Of a stretch of DNA of 60,959 nt, positions 7,690-16,566 are shown piece by piece (position 1 is the stretch's first letter; every line of letters begins with the position of its first letter). The notes below the pieces were generated by a model, which was given only the letters and a program-made list of their open reading frames with translations, had not been told where the DNA came from and searched no databases. Made by a program: the position numbers and the translations under genes. The stretch is from contig JAIUOH010000018.1 of assembly GCA_020161315.1 (NCBI GenBank), positions 1 to 60,959 of the forward strand, given 5' to 3'. This stretch comes from Actinomycetota bacterium. Lineage in GTDB: Bacteria; Actinomycetota; Actinomycetes; Actinomycetales; Microbacteriaceae.

Positions 7690-9753
7690 ATGGCCCAAAC
7701 ACGTGAACGCACGCACCTCTCAGACCTCTTAACCTCGCGCCGCGGCGCCTGGGTCTCGCTCTCGATCGGGTTGCTCGTCATGATCGGACTCTTCGGAGTC
7801 TTCGGTGGTGCCAAAGCACCCGCCCGCAATGCTCAGGCCCCTGAGACTTCAGAATCAACACAGGCGGCAGAGCTGCTCGAGAAGTTTCCGGGTGCAGATC
7901 AACAAACGGTGCTCGTGGTCGCAACCCGCACCGACAGTGGCGCACTCACCGCGCCCAATACTGAGGCGCTGAGGGCGCTTGCGCCGATCCTCGCCACAGC
8001 AAATGAACCGGTGCTCAGCGAAGACAAAAAAGCTGCTGTGCTCGTCACCCCGATCAGCGTCGGTGAAAGCAACACCGAAACGGCAGACACGGTTGAGGCG
8101 CTGCGAACGCAACTTGCCGAACACACACCAAAGGGCATACAACTGCTGGTCACCGGCGGCCCAGCCTTCGGTGCCGACGTAGCAGCGTCGTTCGAGGGTG
8201 CCGACTTCACGCTTTTGCTCGTTACGATCTTGATCGTGGCGGTGCTGCTCATCGTCACCTACCGCTCGCCCGTGCTGTGGTTGATACCGCTCGCTGTCGT
8301 CGCGCTGGCCGACGGGCTCGCGGGTCGCGTGACCGCCGCTGCCGGGGCACTTTGGGATCTGCAATTCGATGCGGGCATTATCAGCGTGCTGGTTTTCGGA
8401 GCGGGCACAAACTACGCTCTGTTGCTGATTTCGAGGTATCGCGAAGAGCTCGGCACACACGAGGATCATCGCCAGGCGCTCAGTCGGGCGGTACGCAAGA
8501 CGGCACCCGCGATTCTTGCCTCGAACATCACGGTTGTGCTCGCACTGCTCACGCTGGTGCTCGCCGTGATTCCCGGCACCCACGGGCTTGGGGTCGCCTC
8601 TGCGACTGGGTTGCTCATCGCGCTTGCGGCAGTGTTGCTCGTGTTGCCGCCCGCGCTCGCGGTCTGCGGCAGGGGCATCTTCTGGCCGTTTGTGCCACGC
8701 CCTGGTGAGGAGCGCGCGCAAGAGACAAAGAAGCAGCCCGGTCGAGTCTGGCGCGGGGTCGCAACTGCGGTTGTGGGTAAGCCCCTGCGTAGCCTAGTGC
8801 TCGGACTGGCCGTGCTCTGCGTCATGGCAATGGGGCTCGTCGGAACCTCGGTTGGCCTTGACCAGGTCGAAAAGTTCAGAGTGCAGTCAGAGTCTGCCGA
8901 GGGGCTCGAGTTGCTGTCGCAACACTTTGCACCCGGTGAGGCCCAGCCGGTGCTGATCGTGACCGAGAGCTCGGCGGCCGCCGCGGTGGTCGCCGCGGCA
9001 AAAGACATCGACGGCGTGGTGCGAGCGCACCCCGCGGGCACCACTGATGATGGCGCACTGACCAAGGTCATGGTGACCAGCGAATACCTGCCGAGTTCGC
9101 CGCAGAGCCTCGCGCAGATCGGTGAATTGCGCGAGGCCGTGCACGCGGTGCCCGAGGCCAATGCCCTGGTCGGCGGGGCGGTTGCGACCGACTTCGACGC
9201 TCGCGATGGCAACCAGCGCGACTTCTGGTTGATCGCGCCACTCGTGCTCGCAGTCAGCTTCGTGGTGCTCATGCTTCTGCTGCGGTCGCTGATTGCGCCG
9301 GTGGTGCTGCTCATCATTAACTGTGTGAGTGCCGTCGCGGCGATTGGTGCTGGGGCATGGCTGAGTCGCGTGTTGCTCGGTCAAGATGCGTTGGATCTGC
9401 AAGTGCCTCTGCTCGCATTTCTCTTCTTGGTGGCGCTCGGCATCGACTACACGATCTTCCTCGTGCACCGCGCTCGCGCCGAGGCGATCACTCTCGGTAC
9501 AAGCCGCGGCATGATCGAGGCCGTGGCCCACACCGGTGGCGTGATCACGAGCGCCGGCCTGGTGCTGGCTGGAGTGTTCGCCGCGCTGGGGGTGCTGCCG
9601 CTCGTCACGCTTGGCCAGCTCGGCCTCATCGTCGGCATTGGCGTGCTCATCGACACCTTGCTCGTGCGCGTAGTGATCGTGCCGGCAGTGTTTGGTGTGA
9701 TCGGAGATCGCATTTGGTGGCCAGGCCACCTTGGGCAGACGCAGGCAGAATAG
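7690..9753 (+). CDS. MMPL family transporter
   Basis: 687-aa RND-type membrane protein with the two-fold MMPL architecture: TM1 near residues 20-38, an extracellular domain of about 130 residues, five clustered TM segments, a cytoplasmic linker, then TM7, a second loop and five more TM segments. A GxxYxLLL-type TM segment (GTNYALLLISRYREE) and its partner (GIDYTIFLVHRARAE) match proton-relay helices of MMPL proteins. Likely exports lipids, siderophores or drugs. The histidine kinase gene starts 4 bases after its stop, and the three genes probably form an exporter plus two-component operon. Confidence 0.92.
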   Translation: MAQTRERTHLSDLLTSRRGAWVSLSIGLLVMIGLFGVFGGAKAPARNAQAPETSESTQAAELLEKFPGADQQTVLVVATRTDSGALTAPNTEALRALAPILATANEPVLSEDKKAAVLVTPISVGESNTETADTVEALRTQLAEHTPKGIQLLVTGGPAFGADVAASFEGADFTLLLVTILIVAVLLIVTYRSPVLWLIPLAVVALADGLAGRVTAAAGALWDLQFDAGIISVLVFGAGTNYALLLISRYREELGTHEDHRQALSRAVRKTAPAILASNITVVLALLTLVLAVIPGTHGLGVASATGLLIALAAVLLVLPPALAVCGRGIFWPFVPRPGEERAQETKKQPGRVWRGVATAVVGKPLRSLVLGLAVLCVMAMGLVGTSVGLDQVEKFRVQSESAEGLELLSQHFAPGEAQPVLIVTESSAAAAVVAAAKDIDGVVRAHPAGTTDDGALTKVMVTSEYLPSSPQSLAQIGELREAVHAVPEANALVGGAVATDFDARDGNQRDFWLIAPLVLAVSFVVLMLLLRSLIAPVVLLIINCVSAVAAIGAGAWLSRVLLGQDALDLQVPLLAFLFLVALGIDYTIFLVHRARAEAITLGTSRGMIEAVAHTGGVITSAGLVLAGVFAALGVLPLVTLGQLGLIVGIGVLIDTLLVRVVIVPAVFGVIGDRIWWPGHLGQTQAE

Positions 9754-9757
9754 AACC

Positions 9758-11029
9758 ATGAGTCTTGTGAACTCGCCTCTGGCGCGCACCACCACAGGTG
9801 GGCCTGCCAAAGCGAGCCCGACAGTGCGGGCGATGGAGGTGGGGCAGCACCTCATAGTGCTGTTGCTCACGCTGGTCGGCGTGATTCGAGCGATCGGTGA
9901 CGGCACCCCGACCGCGGCGGCGGCGGTCTGCGGGCTGGCGGTGCTCGGGTGGCACACTGTCGGCACGATCCTGCCTGCAAAGACGCGATCTGAGCGCCTA
10001 GTCGCATGGTGGCTCATCGGTTTTGTGGTGATCTGGGTTGCTGTGGTTGTGGTGTCTGCCGAGTTTGTCTGGCTTGCCTTCTTGCTCTGGCTGCTTGCCG
10101 GCCACCTGCTGCCGCTGCACTGGGGCCTGCTGTTTTCTGGCGTTGTGCTTGTCGTCGTGATCGTGGCACCGATCTTGCATCACGGCGCAACTAGCTACGC
10201 GAACGTGCTGGGGCCCGCCATAGGCGGGGTCTTCGCGTTTGGCATCTCGCGGGGCTACCTGCAGCTGTTGCGCGACGCCGCTGAACGTGAGCGGCTGGTC
10301 GTCTCACTCACGAGCGCCCAGCAAGAAACGGCCGAGCTGCAAGACGAACTTGCCCTCGCCCAGCGGCACTCTGGCGTGCTCTCGGAGCGCACCCGGCTCG
10401 CGCGCGACATTCACGACACTGTTGCGCAGGGGCTTTCGTCGATCAGGCTACTCTCGCACGCGGCCGCTGGCCGCGCAGCAGACGAAGCGGTGAAGCGCAC
10501 TTTTGTGCAGGTCGAAACGCTCGCGGGCGACAGCCTTGTGGATCTGCGTAGGATCATCGAAGCGCTTGCCCCCGCCGAGCTCGAAGATGGTGCGCTCGCT
10601 GCGGCGCTGCGACGGCTACTCGACCGCACGGGTGAGGAGGGTGGCCTGCTCGTCGAATTGCACGCCGACGACTCGCTGCCGCAGCTTTCGACCGAGGTCG
10701 AGGTTGCGCTGCTGCGCACCGCTCAGTCGGCGCTCGCAAACGTGCGCCAGCACGCGGGGGCGACTCGCGTCGTGGTGAGCCTGATCGATGCCGACGATTC
10801 GGTGCGCCTTGACCTCATCGACGATGGCTCGGGTTTCGACGTGGGGGAGTTGGAGCGCCACACCGGCGGCGACGGGGCATCGAGCTATGGCCTGCGATTT
10901 ATGCGTGCGCGCCTCAGGGAACTCGGGGGCGGGCTCGACATCGAGAGCGCGCCCGGTGAGGGCACCGCGATCTCGGCGTACCTTCCGATTTACCAAGCCA
11001 GTCATTCAACGAGCGAGGAGTCCGAATGA
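9758..11029 (+). CDS. Two-component sensor histidine kinase (NarL/DesK type)
   Basis: 423 aa from ATG 9758, which I prefer to an upstream TTG overlapping the exporter. The N-terminal half contains about five hydrophobic segments. The HisKA_3 box ERTRLARDIHDTVAQGL carries the phospho-accepting His, and the HATPase domain shows ANVRQHAGAT (N box) and LIDDGSGFDV (G1). It overlaps the response regulator by ATGA, so the two are translated together. The input signal is unknown; the neighbouring MMPL exporter suggests envelope stress or drug sensing. Confidence 0.93.
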   Translation: MSLVNSPLARTTTGGPAKASPTVRAMEVGQHLIVLLLTLVGVIRAIGDGTPTAAAAVCGLAVLGWHTVGTILPAKTRSERLVAWWLIGFVVIWVAVVVVSAEFVWLAFLLWLLAGHLLPLHWGLLFSGVVLVVVIVAPILHHGATSYANVLGPAIGGVFAFGISRGYLQLLRDAAERERLVVSLTSAQQETAELQDELALAQRHSGVLSERTRLARDIHDTVAQGLSSIRLLSHAAAGRAADEAVKRTFVQVETLAGDSLVDLRRIIEALAPAELEDGALAAALRRLLDRTGEEGGLLVELHADDSLPQLSTEVEVALLRTAQSALANVRQHAGATRVVVSLIDADDSVRLDLIDDGSGFDVGELERHTGGDGASSYGLRFMRARLRELGGGLDIESAPGEGTAISAYLPIYQASHSTSEESE

Positions 11030-11688
11030 GCATCTCGGTGCTGCTGGTCGATGATCACCCGGTCGTGCGCAGCGGGTTGCGCGCGGTGCTCGACACGGCG
11101 GGGCCGGCACTCGACCAGGCCCGGCCGGAGCCCGACCGGGCGCATGCGGTGCGGGTGGTTGGTGAGGCGGCGACGGGCGAGGAGGCACTCGTGCTCGCTG
11201 CGCACCTGCGCCCCGATGTGGTGCTCTGCGACCTGCGCCTCGGTGCTGGCATCGACGGCGTGCAGACCACCGCCCGGCTGCGCGAGCTTGATCCGGCACC
11301 CGCGGTGCTCATTCTCACCACCTTCGATCGCGACGCCGAAATTCTCGGCGCTATCGAGGCGGGAGCCGCCGGATACCTACTCAAAGACGTTCACCCGGGC
11401 GCGATCCTCGAAGGTATTCGGCGTGCGGCCGCCGGCGAGACCGTGCTCGCCCCTGAACTGCAATCTCGCGTGCTGAGAGGAATGCGTGAGCCGCTGCCCA
11501 GGCTCACCGATCGCGAGACCGAGGTGCTGCGATTGCTCGCGACCGGGGCAACGAACCGCGAGATCGCAAAAACCCTCTTCGTCGCAGAGGCGACAGTGAA
11601 GACGCATATCGCCCACATCTGCACGAAGCTCGGCGTCGACAGCCGCTCGAAAGCGGTGCACGCCGCCCAAGAGAGCGGCCTGTTGTAG
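11026..11688 (+). CDS. LuxR-family response regulator
   Basis: 220-aa NarL-type regulator. The receiver domain starts VLLVDDHPVVRSGLR, with the phospho-acceptor Asp in DVVLCDLRLG and the conserved Lys in YLLKDVHPG. The C-terminal GerE helix-turn-helix is LTDRETEVLRLLATGATNREIA. An unusual 20-odd-residue insertion (about residues 25-47, Pro/Arg rich) separates the first helix from beta-2 of the receiver. It is coupled to the preceding kinase by an ATGA overlap. It probably controls the MMPL gene and perhaps the downstream DUF2871 gene. Confidence 0.93.
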   Translation: MSISVLLVDDHPVVRSGLRAVLDTAGPALDQARPEPDRAHAVRVVGEAATGEEALVLAAHLRPDVVLCDLRLGAGIDGVQTTARLRELDPAPAVLILTTFDRDAEILGAIEAGAAGYLLKDVHPGAILEGIRRAAAGETVLAPELQSRVLRGMREPLPRLTDRETEVLRLLATGATNREIAKTLFVAEATVKTHIAHICTKLGVDSRSKAVHAAQESGLL

Positions 11689-11704
11689 GCAGCGAGGTGC
11701 AGGC

Positions 11705-11722
11705 GTGCGGCACGTGCCGCAC
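11705..11722. promoter_or_regulatory. 18-bp perfect palindrome (operator or terminator stem)
   Basis: GTGCGGCACGTGCCGCAC is self-complementary over 18 bases and lies in the 79-base gap between the response regulator and the DUF2871 gene. No T-run follows, which favours an operator over a terminator. The binding protein is unknown; the adjacent response regulator is one candidate. Confidence 0.5.
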
Positions 11723-11767
11723 CGGGCCTCAATAACCATCACACCACACTGATCGAAAGGATCACCC

Positions 11768-12241
11768 ATGAAACGTCTACTCAATGCCTCGTTCATCTAC
11801 ATGCTGCTCGGCGTCACCTCCGGCCTCTTCTACCGCGAGTTCACGAAAATGAACGGGTTTCCTGAGGGCAAATTCACGCAGCTCGGGCTCGCACACACCC
11901 ACCTGCTTACCCTCGGCTTTATTGTGCTGCTCATCGTGCTGGGGCTCGAGAAGATCTTCGGCATCTCGCGCAGCCCTAAGCTCTTTGCGTGGTTCTTCTG
12001 GCTATACAACGCTGGCGTCGTGCTCACCTCGGCCATGCTGATCTGGCACGGTAGCCTGACCGTGCTCGGCCAGCAGTCGAACCACATGATCGCGGGTATC
12101 GCGGGCATCGGGCACATTCTGATCACCGCCGGTATGATCGTGTTCTTCGTCGCTTTGCGCCGTGCCGTGTTGCGCCGTGAGCCGGCAGCGGCAGCGGCAG
12201 CATCAGAGGTGACCGCCGAGTTCGATAGGCTGAGCGAATGA
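11768..12241 (+). CDS. DUF2871 family membrane protein
   Basis: 157-aa protein with four predicted TM helices (about residues 7-20, 38-62, 70-95 and 113-138) and the family signature LGLAHTHLLTLGF. DUF2871 proteins are small actinobacterial membrane proteins of unknown function; the conserved His residues in TM2 could bind a metal or heme, which is inference. The ATG follows AAAGGA. The stop overlaps the start of the cupin gene (ATGA), suggesting coupled synthesis. Confidence 0.85.
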   Translation: MKRLLNASFIYMLLGVTSGLFYREFTKMNGFPEGKFTQLGLAHTHLLTLGFIVLLIVLGLEKIFGISRSPKLFAWFFWLYNAGVVLTSAMLIWHGSLTVLGQQSNHMIAGIAGIGHILITAGMIVFFVALRRAVLRREPAAAAAASEVTAEFDRLSE

Positions 12242-12528
12242 GCACAGGATCACACGCAGAGTTGCAGCTTGAGAATGACGTCTTCAGGGTCACGAAATGG
12301 ACGATCGAGCCCGGCGGGCATATTCCGATGCACCGCCACGAGTACGAGTACGTCGTGATTCCAATGGTCACCGACAGCATGCACGTCGTGAACGCCGATG
12401 GCAGTGAGTTCGATGCCGCGCTTGTGACCGGTCAGAGCTACACTCGTGCTGCCGGCGCCGAGCATCAGATCGAAAACCGCACGTCGGCAAACGCGGTGGT
12501 CTTTGTCGAGGTCGAGCGCCTCGCCTAG
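12238..12528 (+). CDS. Cupin domain protein (copy 1)
   Basis: 96-aa single cupin barrel. Motif 1 has PMHRHEYEYVV with two His and a Glu able to bind a metal; motif 2 ends with EHQIENRTSA. Small cupins of this type act as isomerases, dioxygenase relatives or sensors; no specific reaction can be named. It is coupled to the DUF2871 gene by ATGA and followed after 14 bases by an SDR. A paralogue of the same length lies at 55340-55630, identical at about 61 of 96 positions by ungapped hand alignment. Confidence 0.88.
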   Translation: MSTGSHAELQLENDVFRVTKWTIEPGGHIPMHRHEYEYVVIPMVTDSMHVVNADGSEFDAALVTGQSYTRAAGAEHQIENRTSANAVVFVEVERLA

Positions 12529-12542
12529 TCGCGGGCGACAGT

Positions 12543-13316
12543 ATGGCTAAGACGTCACTCATTACAGGAGCCAGCTCGGGCCTCGGTGCCGAGTATGCGA
12601 GGCAGCTTGCGGCCCGTGGCGACTCACTTATATTGGTCGCGCGGGATCAGCGAGCGCTCGAAGCGCTCGCTGCAGAACTGCGTCAGGCACACTCTGTGGG
12701 CGAGGCGAGCGTAGAGGTGCTCTCGGCAGACCTCACCAACGAGGCAGACCTTGCGCGCGTGGTCGCGCGGCTCTCAGATGAGTCGCACCCGGTTGACAGG
12801 CTCATCAACAACGCCGGCATCGGCCTGCCGCTCGAGTTTGAGCGCAATGACATCGATGTCGAGGTTGGGCATCTCAGGCTGCACAACGAGGTGCCAATGC
12901 GCTTGACCCACGCCGCGCTGCAGGGCATGCTTGCGCGAGGCAGCGGGCAGATCATCAACGTAGCTTCGGTTGCCGCGTTCATTCCGCGCAGCACCTACTC
13001 TGCGGTGAAGCAGTGGCTCGTCATGTTCTCGCGCTGGGCAAACGCTCGTTATAAGAAGCGCGGGGTTACCGTGACCGCGGTTTGCCCCGGGTACACGCAC
13101 ACCAACTTTCACGAGCGCCTTGGCCTGCCGCCGGGCCAGGAGGGCGTGCCAGGCTGGATGTGGCTCGACGCACCGGCCGTCATCGCCGAGTCGCTGCGCG
13201 ATGTCGATCGTGGCAAGGCTGTGTCGATTCCCTCGTTCAAGTACAAGGTGCTCGCGCGCATCGCGATGGTCGCGCCGAGCCAGCTCACAGCCAAGATCGG
13301 AGAGCGCGGGCGCTGA
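12543..13316 (+). CDS. SDR family oxidoreductase
   Basis: 257-aa short-chain dehydrogenase. The nucleotide-binding motif is TGASSGLGAEYA, followed by LINNAGIG and a catalytic S-Y-K set in INVASVAAFIP...STYSAVKQWL. The sequence after the active site (TAVCPGYTHTNFHE) matches the DltE/YqjQ-like group, often annotated as NADP-dependent ketone or aldehyde reductases. Third gene in the DUF2871-cupin run. The substrate is unknown. Confidence 0.92.
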   Translation: MAKTSLITGASSGLGAEYARQLAARGDSLILVARDQRALEALAAELRQAHSVGEASVEVLSADLTNEADLARVVARLSDESHPVDRLINNAGIGLPLEFERNDIDVEVGHLRLHNEVPMRLTHAALQGMLARGSGQIINVASVAAFIPRSTYSAVKQWLVMFSRWANARYKKRGVTVTAVCPGYTHTNFHERLGLPPGQEGVPGWMWLDAPAVIAESLRDVDRGKAVSIPSFKYKVLARIAMVAPSQLTAKIGERGR

Positions 13317-13351
13317 GCCACGCTCGGGGAACGAGGCCGGTCGGCACGAGC

Positions 13352-13437
13352 GCGGGGTTTTGAATTGCGCGCAGATCCATCCGCGCGCGGTGCGCGCTCC
13401 CGCCAGACCCGGCCATGCGCACAATTCAAAACCCCGC
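13352..13437. repeat. Long-loop inverted repeat between convergent genes
   Basis: A 16-bp perfect inverted repeat (13352-13367 and 13422-13437, arms GCGGGGTTTTGAATTG and its complement) spans a 54-base GC-rich loop that can itself fold. It lies between the stops of the SDR and LysR genes. It could be a bidirectional terminator, but the long loop and A/T-rich arm centre are unusual and a dispersed repeat is possible. Confidence 0.6.
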
Positions 13438-13463
13438 ACTCGCGACGTGACAACGAGCCAGCG

Positions 13464-14324
13464 CTACCCAGCGTGGTAGAGGCGGGTCACCGACTCGATG
13501 AGCTCTGCAATCTTGTCTGGTGGGTCGCTGCGCCACCAGGCGATGCGCACCGGAATGCGCGGTGCGTCGGTGATGGGCAGGAACGTGACACCTGGCCTGG
13601 AGTGCTGTGCCGCCGTAGCCTCTGCCGTCGTGCCCACACCGATGCCTGTCGCGATACCGTTGAGCCAATCGTCGAGATCTGTCGACTCGACAAAGCGCTC
13701 GGGTGCAGGCCCACCATCCCACAGCGCTTTGCTCGTAGTGCCGGTGCGTGAGTCAGCGAGCACAGTACGCGAGGCAAAGTCTCGCATGTGCAGGCTGCGA
13801 CGCCGTGCCCACAGCGGGTCATCGCTCGAGAAAGCGGCGATGCGGCGTTCAAGCCCTACTACGGCGCTTGCGAATTTTGTGGGGTCGGGTGTGACGCGCA
13901 TGATTGCCGCATCACAGCGCCCCTCGGCGAGCCCTGAAGTGGGGCTCGTATGGCGAATCAGTTTGAGCTCGGTCTCGGGGTGGGCTTTTGCCCAACCTCG
14001 CTGAAACGCGGTTGTGTGCCGGCCGAGGGCTGCCCAGGCATAGCCGAGTGTGAGTTGCCCGTGCTGTTCTCGTGCAAGCGCGTTCAGTTGTTCGGCGTTC
14101 GCGAGCACTCGCCTCGCCTGTGGCAGCAGCGCTTCGCCGAACGCGGTTGGTTCGCAGCCGTGCCTGCCTCGGTGCAGCACTCGCTGGCCGAGCGCCTGTT
14201 CGAGGCTTGCGATCCCGCGTGACACCGCGGCCTGCGAAACGTGCAGTGTTTCGGCGGCACCCGTGAGTGTGCCGAGCTCTGCCGCGACGGTAAAGCAGCG
14301 CAGCTCACGCAACGACCATTCCAT
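13464..14324 (-). CDS. LysR family transcriptional regulator
   Basis: 286 aa from ATG 14324; the longer frame upstream runs over the divergent promoter and is unlikely. N-terminal winged HTH: LRELRCFTVAAELGTLTGAA, then LHVSQAAVSRGIASLEQALG. The remainder is the periplasmic-binding-like effector domain. It is divergent to an EamA transporter, and a palindrome with LysR-box character covers its start codon, so it probably controls itself and the transporter. The effector is unknown. Confidence 0.93.
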   Translation of the reverse strand: MEWSLRELRCFTVAAELGTLTGAAETLHVSQAAVSRGIASLEQALGQRVLHRGRHGCEPTAFGEALLPQARRVLANAEQLNALAREQHGQLTLGYAWAALGRHTTAFQRGWAKAHPETELKLIRHTSPTSGLAEGRCDAAIMRVTPDPTKFASAVVGLERRIAAFSSDDPLWARRRSLHMRDFASRTVLADSRTGTTSKALWDGGPAPERFVESTDLDDWLNGIATGIGVGTTAEATAAQHSRPGVTFLPITDAPRIPVRIAWWRSDPPDKIAELIESVTRLYHAG

Positions 14325-14337
14325 ACGATAACCGTAT
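14323..14337. promoter_or_regulatory. LysR-type operator in the lysR-eamA divergent region
   Basis: ATACG-N5-CGTAT (14323-14337) is a dyad of the T-N11-A type bound by LysR regulators. A further half-site CGTAT lies at 14362-14366. It overlaps the regulator's start codon, as expected for autorepression. Confidence 0.6.
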
Positions 14338-14392
14338 AGAAGTCGAGAAACTTGCACAACACGTATGGAAGACGGGCAACTAGGGTTGAGCC

Positions 14393-15349
14393 GTGACCAG
14401 CCACACCTCGACCCCTGAAGCAGCTCCCGCAGTAGCGCCTGACCCAATGAGTGCTGCGCGGGTGGGCACAGCAGATGTTCATGCTGCGGCCGAGAAGCCC
14501 GCAGGCAAGGGCCTCGGCAAGGGAATCACGCTGGCGCTCGGTGCCTCACTCAGCAATCAGGTCGGTGCGGCAACCGGAGCGCTCGCGTTTCCCTCGATCG
14601 GCCCCGTCGGTGTCGTTGCGGTCAGGCAGCTGATCACCGCAGCAGTGCTCGTGCCGATCGGCCGACCACGCTTTCGCAGCATGACCTGGGCACAGTGGTG
14701 GCCGGTGCTGTGCCTCGGTGTCGTCTTCGGTGTCATGAACACGAGCGTCTACATCACCATTGACCGCCTTGGTCTCGGGCTCGCGATCACCCTCGAGTTC
14801 TTGGGGCCGCTCGCCATTGCGATCCTCGCATCTCGTCGCGCGATCGACCTGCTGTGCGGTGTGCTTGCCGCGGTCGGAGTCGTGGTGCTCGTGAACCCAA
14901 ACCCCAGCACCGACGTGCTCGGTGTGGCGATCGGTGTCGTCTCGGGCATCGCCTGGGGGTGCTACGTGCTGCTGAACCGCAAGATCGGTCAGCGCATGCC
15001 GGGGCTGCAGGGGGCTGGTGCCGCAAGCCTCGTCTCGGCGGTGATGTGGGTGCCGATCGCGATTTTCTGGTTTGCGGCGCACCCGCCAGCCCTCTGGGCG
15101 ATCGGCTTCGCCGTGATCTGTGCACTACTTTCTTCGGTTGTGCCATTCTCAATCGATCTCATCGCGCTGAGGCGAGTGCCCGCCGGCCTCTTTAGTACGC
15201 TGCAGAGCATGCATCCGGTGTGGGCCGCCATCGTTGGTCTCGTCATGCTGCACCAGGTGCTGACGCTGCAGGAGTGGCTTGGCATTGCGCTTGTGGTGCT
15301 CAGCAACGTGCTGGTGACGACAACGAGCATGCGCCGCGAGCGGCGCTGA
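14393..15349 (+). CDS. EamA family (DMT) transporter
   Basis: 318-aa drug/metabolite transporter superfamily protein, RhtA-like, with about ten TM helices after a cytoplasmic N-terminal extension of about 45 residues. Typical EamA segments are visible, for example TLEFLGPLAIAILASRRAIDLL and the C-terminal half with LFSTLQSMHPVWAAI. Members export amino acids or purine-like metabolites. The GTG start follows a short divergent promoter region shared with the LysR gene, its likely regulator. Confidence 0.9.
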   Translation: MTSHTSTPEAAPAVAPDPMSAARVGTADVHAAAEKPAGKGLGKGITLALGASLSNQVGAATGALAFPSIGPVGVVAVRQLITAAVLVPIGRPRFRSMTWAQWWPVLCLGVVFGVMNTSVYITIDRLGLGLAITLEFLGPLAIAILASRRAIDLLCGVLAAVGVVVLVNPNPSTDVLGVAIGVVSGIAWGCYVLLNRKIGQRMPGLQGAGAASLVSAVMWVPIAIFWFAAHPPALWAIGFAVICALLSSVVPFSIDLIALRRVPAGLFSTLQSMHPVWAAIVGLVMLHQVLTLQEWLGIALVVLSNVLVTTTSMRRERR

Positions 15350-15405
15350 TCCAACGCCTGTAATGACTTGCGAAACTCGAGAGGTGACGGGCATAGACTG
15401 ACGTC

Positions 15406-16464
15406 ATGACCGAGTGGCGAAGCGATGTGCTTGGCGATGAGTTTGAGTGTACCGATATTGATCTCGGCGAAGACTTTGAGGGGCCGCTCGTTGCGACGCT
15501 CGTGAGGGCGCTGCCAGGGCCGCTCGGCTTTTTCGACAGGCTCTTTGGCCGCACACGAGAGCTTGAGCAATGCGATGTGCTCTATGTGCACGGTTGGAGC
15601 GACTACTTCTTTCAAAAGCGTGTGGCGCGCTTCTTTACCTCGCGCGGTGCTCGGTTCTTTGCCCTCGACCTGCGCAAGTACGGTCGAAGCCTGCGTGAGG
15701 GGCAGACATTTGGTTACATCGAGGATCTCGATGAGTACGACGCCGAGATCGGTGCGGCGATAGATATCATTCGGGGCGGTTCGAATGCGGGCAGCAATGG
15801 GGCTGGCACTGAATCTGGGCGGCAACGCAAACTGGTGCTGCTCGGCCACTCGACTGGAGGCCTCGTGCTGAGCCTCTGGGCGCATCGACACCGCGGCATT
15901 GCCAATGCCCTCGTGCTCAACAGCCCTTGGCTCGAGCTGCAGATCAGCGGCACGGCGAGGCGTGCAATTGCCCCGATGATCAACCTGCACGCGAGATATG
16001 GCTCACACGAGACGGCGCTGCCGCAGCTTGACTTCGGTTTCTACGCACAGGCGCAGCGGACAAACAACACCTCTGAAGATGCTGCCGCGGTGAACCCGGC
16101 ATGGCGACCAGAGCACGCGATGCCGGTGCGCGCGGGCTGGTTGAAGGCGATCATCACCGGGCACGAACGCATCGCTGCAGGCATTAACGTGGGCGTGCCG
16201 ACGTGCATGCTGCTCTCTGCGCGATCTGAGTTTCGGCTGAACTGGAACGATGCGATGCTGCGTGCCGACACCGTGCTCGACGTCGAGGCGGTCGCAAAAG
16301 CCAGCCTGCGCCTCGGCCCATCGATCACGATCGAACGCATCGACGGCGCACTGCACGACGTGTTTCTCTCGGAGCCCGCAGTGCGCGCCGAGGCCTACGA
16401 TCGCCTGGAACGGTGGTTGCGTGGCTGGCTGGCCGCGGGCGAGGTGACAGATCATCGTTTATGA
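15406..16464 (+). CDS. Alpha/beta hydrolase (serine aminopeptidase/lysophospholipase-like)
   Basis: 352-aa hydrolase with the nucleophile elbow GHSTGG, an oxyanion region around VLYVHGWSDYF and a C-terminal catalytic His in IDGALHDVFLSEP. The arrangement matches the S33/Hydrolase_4 lysophospholipase group. No signal peptide is present, so the enzyme is probably cytoplasmic. It appears monocistronic. The substrate (lipid or ester) is unknown. Confidence 0.88.
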   Translation: MTEWRSDVLGDEFECTDIDLGEDFEGPLVATLVRALPGPLGFFDRLFGRTRELEQCDVLYVHGWSDYFFQKRVARFFTSRGARFFALDLRKYGRSLREGQTFGYIEDLDEYDAEIGAAIDIIRGGSNAGSNGAGTESGRQRKLVLLGHSTGGLVLSLWAHRHRGIANALVLNSPWLELQISGTARRAIAPMINLHARYGSHETALPQLDFGFYAQAQRTNNTSEDAAAVNPAWRPEHAMPVRAGWLKAIITGHERIAAGINVGVPTCMLLSARSEFRLNWNDAMLRADTVLDVEAVAKASLRLGPSITIERIDGALHDVFLSEPAVRAEAYDRLERWLRGWLAAGEVTDHRL

Positions 16465-16566
16465 AGCCGATAAGCTCAGTACATAACTTGGCGCCCTTGG
16501 GATAGCGATATCGCGCGCCACCCCGCTCGAACTCAGTTGTTTGCAGTGGGGTTTACATGTATTGGA

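Noticed and set aside
9731-9757. TTG start extending the histidine kinase by 9 residues
   Set aside because: It overlaps the end of the MMPL gene, while ATG 9758 follows the stop by 4 bases.
7855-10017. Long minus-strand frames opposite the MMPL and kinase genes
   Set aside because: Low-complexity Arg/His/Gln-rich translations, antisense to clear genes.
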